Shown here one piece after another: positions 59,992 to 64,000 of a DNA stretch of 64,000 nt. The translations under genes were made by a program, and so were the position numbers. This DNA comes from Lysobacter sp. FW306-1B-D06B (GTDB lineage Bacteria; Pseudomonadota; Gammaproteobacteria; Xanthomonadales; Xanthomonadaceae). Below the pieces are notes generated by a model. The model did no database searches. It saw nothing but the letters and a program-made list of their open reading frames with translations, and was not told the DNA's origin. The stretch spans positions 1,240,001-1,304,000 of the forward strand of contig NZ_CP151802.1 of assembly GCF_038446665.1 (NCBI RefSeq), read 5' to 3'. The stretch's first letter is position 1; each line of letters opens with the position of its first letter.

Positions 59992-61371
59992 TCAAACGCC
60001 CGCGTGCCGCTTCAACAACGCATACGCCCCGCGCAGCCCCTGCGCCTCGCCGCCGGCCGGACGGCCCGGGCGATCGCTGTCGTTCCAGCTGTACACGTCC
60101 AGATGCGCCCACTTCTGTGCGGGCGGGACGAAGCGGTCCAGGTACACCGCCGCCGTGATACTGCCGGCCATCTTCGACGGCCCGCCGTTGGCGATGTCGG
60201 CGACGTTGCTCAGCAGGTAACGCACGTACGGACGCCACAGCGGCATGCGCCACAGCGGATCGCGCAGCTGCATGCCGGCCTCGAGCCACTGCTGCGCCAC
60301 GCCTTCGTCGTTGCTGTACAGCGCCGGCAGGTCCGGGCCCAGCGCGATGCGCGCAGCGCCGGTGAGCGTGGCGAAGTCCAGCAGCAGCTGCGGCTGCATT
60401 TCCACGGCGTAGGTCAGCGCGTCGCAGAGGATCACGCGGCCTTCGGCATCGGTGTTGTCGATTTCCACCGTGATGCCCTTGCGCGTGTCCACCACTTCGC
60501 CCGGGCGGAACGCGTTGGGGCCCACGGCGTTCTCCACCGCCGGCACCAACAGCGTGATGCGCAGCGGCAGGCGCTGCGTCATCACCAGCTCGGCCAGCGC
60601 GATCGCGTGCGCCGCGCCGCCCATGTCCTTCTTCATGTTGCGCATGCCGTCGGCGGGCTTGAGGTCCAGGCCGCCGGTGTCGAAGCACACGCCCTTGCCG
60701 ACGATGACCACGTGCGGGTGCGACTCGTCGCCCCAGCGCAGGGTGATCAGGCGCGGCGCGCGGTGGCTGGCGCGGCCGACGGCGTGGATCGCGGGGAAGT
60801 TGTGCGTGAGCAGGTCGTCGCCGCTGAACACTTCGATGTGCGCACCGAAGCGTTCGGCGATCTCGCACGCCACCTGTTCCAGCTGGTCCGGGCCCATGTG
60901 CTCGGTCGGCGTGTTGACCAGATCGCGCACGCGGATGCAGGCGGCCAACTGCGCGAACGCGTCCGCATCGCCCTGCGCAAGCGCGAGCTGCGCCGGCGCG
61001 CGCAACGGCGTGCGGTAGCGGTTGAAGCGGTAGCAGCCCAGGCCCCAGCCGAGCTGGAACGCCGCCTGCGCCTCGGCCGGCAACTCGGTCGCCAGCGAAA
61101 ATGCGCGCGGCGGCAGTGCGAACGGCGCATGGCCGTGGGCGAACGGGTCGAGCGGATCGCCCACGCCGATCACCGCCGCGGCGATGCCGCCGTCGGCCGC
61201 AGGCAAGGTGATGGTGGAGAACGGCGAGCCGTCGAAGCCCTGCGCGTCGAGCCAGGCGCCGACCGCGGCCGGCTGCGTCGAGCGCCACTGGGCCAGTCCG
61301 TCGCGCGTGACGACGTGCAGCGGCAGTGCGGCGGTGGTGGTGATGTCGACGAATCCAGTCGGCAGGCTCAT
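59992..61371 (-). CDS. M17-family leucyl aminopeptidase
   Basis: 459 residues. Two-zinc cytosolic aminopeptidase. The C-terminal catalytic domain has GKGVCFDTGGLDLKP (lysine and metal ligand) and the signature NTDAEGRVILCDAL; further ligand and bicarbonate-site segments are in place. The N-terminal domain is shorter than in PepA. Hexameric and non-secreted by type. Its start overlaps the HAD gene stop by 4 nt. Confidence 0.94.
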   Translation of the reverse strand: MSLPTGFVDITTTAALPLHVVTRDGLAQWRSTQPAAVGAWLDAQGFDGSPFSTITLPAADGGIAAAVIGVGDPLDPFAHGHAPFALPPRAFSLATELPAEAQAAFQLGWGLGCYRFNRYRTPLRAPAQLALAQGDADAFAQLAACIRVRDLVNTPTEHMGPDQLEQVACEIAERFGAHIEVFSGDDLLTHNFPAIHAVGRASHRAPRLITLRWGDESHPHVVIVGKGVCFDTGGLDLKPADGMRNMKKDMGGAAHAIALAELVMTQRLPLRITLLVPAVENAVGPNAFRPGEVVDTRKGITVEIDNTDAEGRVILCDALTYAVEMQPQLLLDFATLTGAARIALGPDLPALYSNDEGVAQQWLEAGMQLRDPLWRMPLWRPYVRYLLSNVADIANGGPSKMAGSITAAVYLDRFVPPAQKWAHLDVYSWNDSDRPGRPAGGEAQGLRGAYALLKRHAGV

Positions 61372-62084
61372 GCGGCAGCGGTTTCCGGTGATTGCGCCGC
61401 GTCCAGCCAGTCGGCCAGCCCGGCGAGGGTGGTGAATTCAAGGTCGGGGCGGACGTCCGCGTGCGGCCAGTGCGCGCCGGTGCGGTTGATCCAGCAACTG
61501 CGCAGGCCCGCGCGCTGCGCGCCGAGCACGTCCATTTCGATGTCGTCGCCCACGTGCAGCACGTCGGCGGGCGCGAGCGGAAAACGCTCGCAGGCGGCGT
61601 GGAAGATGCTCGCCGCCGGCTTGGGCGTGCCGTGTTCGCGCGCGCCCAGCTGGAAGACGAAGTGCGTGCCGATGCCCACGCGCGCCAGGTCGGCATTGCC
61701 GTTGCTGATGGCCGCCAGCGGCACGCGCGCGGCCAGGCGCGCGAGGGCATCGAGCGAATCGTCGTAGAACTCCACGCGGTTGCGCTCGTCGTAGAAGGCT
61801 TCGAACGCGGCGTCGGCGTGCAGCGGGTCGTCGCCGGCCAGTTCCATCGCGCGCACCAGGCTCAGCTTGCGCAGCAGGCTGAAGTCGTGGGCGAGGTCGG
61901 GGCGTTCGAAGTAGATGCGTTCGCGCAGCTCGCGCATGGCCTCGATCGGGAAGCGCTGCGCCGTGCGCGGGCAATGCGTGGTGAGCCAGTCGTGCAGCAC
62001 GCGCTCGACCCGCGCGCCGATGGGCGCGAAGGGCCACAGGGTGTCGTCGAGGTCGAGGGTGATCGCGCGGACGGGGGAAGCCAT
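61368..62084 (-). CDS. HAD-IA phosphatase, YigB-like
   Basis: 238 residues. HAD motif I is D11-x-D13 (LDLDDTLWPF), motif II in ISNGN, motif III lysine in GTPKPAASIF and motif IV GDDIEMDVLGAQRAG. The sequence is closest in style to YigB, a flavin-pathway 5-amino-6-ribitylamino-uracil phosphatase. In E. coli yigB directly follows xerC; here it is far from xerC and paired with an M17 peptidase. The substrate is not certain. Confidence 0.9.
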   Translation of the reverse strand: MASPVRAITLDLDDTLWPFAPIGARVERVLHDWLTTHCPRTAQRFPIEAMRELRERIYFERPDLAHDFSLLRKLSLVRAMELAGDDPLHADAAFEAFYDERNRVEFYDDSLDALARLAARVPLAAISNGNADLARVGIGTHFVFQLGAREHGTPKPAASIFHAACERFPLAPADVLHVGDDIEMDVLGAQRAGLRSCWINRTGAHWPHADVRPDLEFTTLAGLADWLDAAQSPETAAA

Positions 62085-62323
62085 TCCCCGATTTTAGCCT
62101 TACTGCGCCGCCTGCCCGTTCGTCGCATGCGCGAGCCCGCGAGACGGGGTTTGCGGACGCGGTCCCGGTTCCCCGGTGCGCGGGGGTGTATCCAGCTCAC
62201 GGCACGCGCGGAGCCCGTTCCGGCCCACCGGCGTGCGTGCCGACGGCCCTGTCGCCGGGCGCGCCCAGGACGGCTCGCGCGCCGCGGTCCACGGCGGCTT
62301 GTGCCGCCTCAAGGAGGAAAGTC

Positions 62324-62554
62324 ATGCGCATTCCACGCCGATCCACGCTCGCCCGCCTGCTGGGCATCGCCGCGCTGGTGCTGGTGCTCGCCGGCACCGC
62401 CAGCGCCGGACGTTGGCCCTACATCCAGACGTTCTACGACGAAGCCGGCAACGCGGTGGGCTGGCAGATCGGCCACTGCGACAACAGCTACAGCTTCCAC
62501 GGCGTGCGCACGCCGGTGTACACGATCGAACGGTTGCAGTGCCCGGATCTGTAG
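62324..62554 (+). CDS. Small secreted protein, DUF6289-like
   Basis: 76 residues. Signal peptide (about 1-27: RSTLARLLGIAALVLVLAGTASA) and a mature part of about 49 residues with YDEAGNAVGWQIGHCDNS and a final Cys in ERLQCPDL. Two cysteines could form one disulfide. The layout (short secreted peptide with repeated Gly and Tyr and a Cys-containing pattern) fits the DUF6289 group, which I recall from this order of bacteria; it is a tentative match. It has an excellent AGGAGGA ribosome site. Function is unknown. Confidence 0.7.
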   Translation: MRIPRRSTLARLLGIAALVLVLAGTASAGRWPYIQTFYDEAGNAVGWQIGHCDNSYSFHGVRTPVYTIERLQCPDL

Positions 62555-62561
62555 TTTTTCG

Positions 62562-62670
62562 CTCCCTCCCCTGCTTGCAGGGGTGAGGAGGGACGTTTGC
62601 GCGCCACTGGCGCGCGTCCCGACGAACGCCTCCGGGCTGTGCCCGGAGGCCGCGGGGTTGGGGAGGGGTG
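62562..62670. repeat. Composite palindromic repeat (family B), variant
   Basis: CTCCCTCCCCTGCTTGCAGG left and TTGGGGAGGGG right, with inner palindromes (GCGCGCCACTGGCGCGC and CCTCCGGGCTGTGCCCGGAGG as parts). The inner core differs from the other copies but matches the extra inner palindromes of the 8545 copy. Confidence 0.85.
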
Positions 62671-62724
62671 AAGTGCACAGCGCAGGAGCCTGACCGCGAG
62701 CATCACTGCATTGCTCTCCCCGAG

Positions 62725-62767
62725 CCCTCACCCCAACCCCTCTCCCGCAAGCGGGAGAGGGGCTCAA
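62725..62767. repeat. Palindromic repeat (family A)
   Basis: CCCTCACCCCAACCCCTCTC then CCGCAAGCGGGAGAGGGGCT. It is adjacent to the family-B copy and near the stop of the AI-2E permease gene. Confidence 0.87.
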
Positions 62768-62792
62768 CGCGGGATAGGGCCCATGACGAGGC

Positions 62793-63923
62793 TCACTCCA
62801 ACAACTTCGCCCACCCCGTCAGCCCCTCGATGCGCGCCAGCACCAGCTTCACGCACACGAGCATCGGCACCGCCAGCAGCAGGCCGACGATGCCCCACAG
62901 CCAGCCGAACACCATCAGCGCCAGGATCAGCACCAGCGGCGACAAGCGCATGCTGCGGCCGAGCACGATCGGCGTGATGATCTGGCTTTCCAGCGTGTGC
63001 AGCGCCAGGTACAGGCCCGCCGGCAGCAGCGACGGCCACAGTTCGTCGAAGGCGACGAACCCCATCAGCAGCATGATGACGATGCCGATCAACGGACCGA
63101 CATACGGCGCGAAGTTGAGGATCGCCGCCATCGTGCCCCACAGCAGCGCTTCCTGCATCGGCACGCCCAGCCAGTACAGCGAACCGGCCAGCGCCAGGCC
63201 CACGCCGGTGTTGATCACGGTGATGGTGAGCACGTAGCGCGAGATCGCGCGCTCGATCGAAGTGAGGATGTCCACCGTCAGCTTCTTCTGCTGGCGCGTG
63301 GGCAGCAGCGCCATCGCGTTGCGCTGCAACTGTTGGCCGTAGACCATGAAGAAGAACGTCAGCAGCACCACCGCCAGCACCGAAGCCACGCGTCGCGGCG
63401 TCGCGGTCAGCGCCTTGTAGGGCTCGTTGAGTTCGGTGCGGATCACCTGCACGGGTTTGCTGGTGCTTTCGCCACCGGCCGCACGCGCGATGTTCTGCGC
63501 GGCCTTGTTCGCATCGAGCATCGGCTTGGTCAGGTCGCGCAGCTTCGGCGCGATCTGCTTCATCTCGCGCGGCACCTGGCGCACCCACTCGCTGGCCGGC
63601 TCGATCAGCTGATTGCCCAGCGCACCGGCCGCGGCCAATCCGCCCAGCAGCACCAGCAGCGCGCCGAGGAAGCGCGGCACGTACAAACGTTGCAGCCCGC
63701 GCAGGATGGGGTTGCCGATCAGCGCGAAGAACATCGCCAGCAGGATCGGCAGGATCAGCTCCTGCGCCGCCCACAGCGTGAATCCGACCGCGAGCGTCGC
63801 CAGCACCATCGCCGCGCTCGAGGAGCGCGGACGCGGCGAGACGGGACTGGGAGGAAGTTCGTCGCCTTCGTCGGCGTGGACGATGTCGTCGGAGGCGGGA
63901 GGCGCCGGTGGCAGCGCGCTCAT
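62793..63923 (-). CDS. AI-2E family (PerM-like) permease
   Basis: 376 residues, about eight helices. N-terminal tail (about 1-37) is acidic and Pro-rich. PF01594 features: AAQELILPILLAMFFALIGNPILRGLQR (as WAAQELILPILLAMFFALI), NQLIEPASEWVRQVP, GVPMQEALLWGTMAAILNFAPYVGP and LESQIITPIVLGRSMRLSPL. The family name reflects an early E. coli report on AI-2 release; most members have unknown or ion-transport roles. Its start overlaps the stop of an upstream gene that runs off the window. Confidence 0.92.
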   Translation of the reverse strand: MSALPPAPPASDDIVHADEGDELPPSPVSPRPRSSSAAMVLATLAVGFTLWAAQELILPILLAMFFALIGNPILRGLQRLYVPRFLGALLVLLGGLAAAGALGNQLIEPASEWVRQVPREMKQIAPKLRDLTKPMLDANKAAQNIARAAGGESTSKPVQVIRTELNEPYKALTATPRRVASVLAVVLLTFFFMVYGQQLQRNAMALLPTRQQKKLTVDILTSIERAISRYVLTITVINTGVGLALAGSLYWLGVPMQEALLWGTMAAILNFAPYVGPLIGIVIMLLMGFVAFDELWPSLLPAGLYLALHTLESQIITPIVLGRSMRLSPLVLILALMVFGWLWGIVGLLLAVPMLVCVKLVLARIEGLTGWAKLLE

Positions 63924-64000
63924 GGCGCCACCTGGTCGACCGTGGCGGTGCGCGCCGCGCGCATGCGTAGTTCGGCCTGCGCCAGCGCGAGCGCTTCGTC
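63920..64000 (-). CDS. C-terminal fragment of an unidentified protein
   Basis: 26 residues before a TGA at 63920-63922, overlapping the AI-2E start by 4 nt. The visible sequence (DEALALAQAELRMRAARTAT) is helical and too short to identify. In related genomes this position is often a DUF2066 gene next to purM, but that is context, not evidence. Confidence 0.6.
   Translation of the reverse strand, partial: DEALALAQAELRMRAARTATVDQVAP

Noticed and set aside
62793..63923. Quorum-sensing AI-2 exporter
   Set aside because: The family name is historical; no luxS or lsr genes are present here and most members have other or unknown roles.

Overview
The window is high-GC, gene-dense chromosomal DNA of a gammaproteobacterium. 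It is most likely a Xanthomonadaceae member of the Lysobacter/Luteimonas type. The evidence is the local gene order (lptM-dapF-DUF484-xerC followed by hslVU; mreBCD-mrdA-rodA-mltB-rlpA-dacC followed by ybeD-lipB-lipA), an HslV with a short N-terminal extension, a UbiE gene without rRNA or tRNA neighbours, many secreted peptidases, and several families of GC-rich palindromic intergenic repeats. I found no rRNA, tRNA, CRISPR array, prophage, transposase gene or known defence island.

Layout. 1-3914 (minus): a cytoplasm-facing molybdopterin oxidoreductase operon (catalytic subunit, a 70-residue membrane protein, and an iron-sulfur subunit cut by the left edge), most like the SoeAB/PsrAB group. 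3938-6258: an unknown membrane protein, a WYL-domain regulator and a small membrane protein. 6411-10915: two prolyl-oligopeptidase-family peptidases; the second has an apparent one-base loss in its signal-peptide region. 11052-16703 (plus): DUF454, lptM, dapF, DUF484, xerC, DUF3079 and heat-shock hslVU behind a recognisable sigma-32-type promoter. 16846-19152 (minus): OsmC, a secreted protein with an HExxH motif, and an AraC regulator. 19244-23373 (minus): a five-gene run with EmrAB-like export, an ElaA acetyltransferase, a yeast-type cytosine deaminase and a DUF5655 protein. 23471-31000: ubiE, a monooxygenase-like protein, an M1 peptidase, an alpha/beta hydrolase with two lipoproteins, a YbaK-type editing protein and a PfkB kinase.

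31271-41116 (plus) is one long cell-shape and wall-growth operon: mreBCD, PBP2, RodA, a lytic transglycosylase, RlpA and a D,D-carboxypeptidase, closed by a strong terminator. 41720-43759 is the lipoate block. 44031-50999 carries the Prc protease, an AraC-methyltransferase fusion, a universal stress protein behind a perfect Anr/FNR box, an Lrp-type regulator divergent from two EamA-family transporters, and a DinB protein. 51209-55880 (minus) is a tripartite-type exporter with two different FtsX permeases. 56120-59717 (plus) is a compact ABC-2 exporter plus two-component system. The right end holds an M17 peptidase, a HAD phosphatase, a small secreted protein and an AI-2E-family permease.

The most unusual feature is the behaviour of the palindromic repeats. 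They lie between genes and inside operons (hslV/hslU, mreB/mreC, ABC ATPase/permease), and copies have also landed in frame inside coding sequence. One is in the molybdoenzyme and two are in the tail of PBP2, so they are translated as short Pro/Gly/Ser-rich inserts. One copy also seems to supply the ribosome-binding site of a hydrolase gene. Several genes (ubiE, lptM, mltB, the methyltransferase) have a -10-like hexamer 6-7 nt before their ATG and no Shine-Dalgarno, suggesting leaderless mRNAs.
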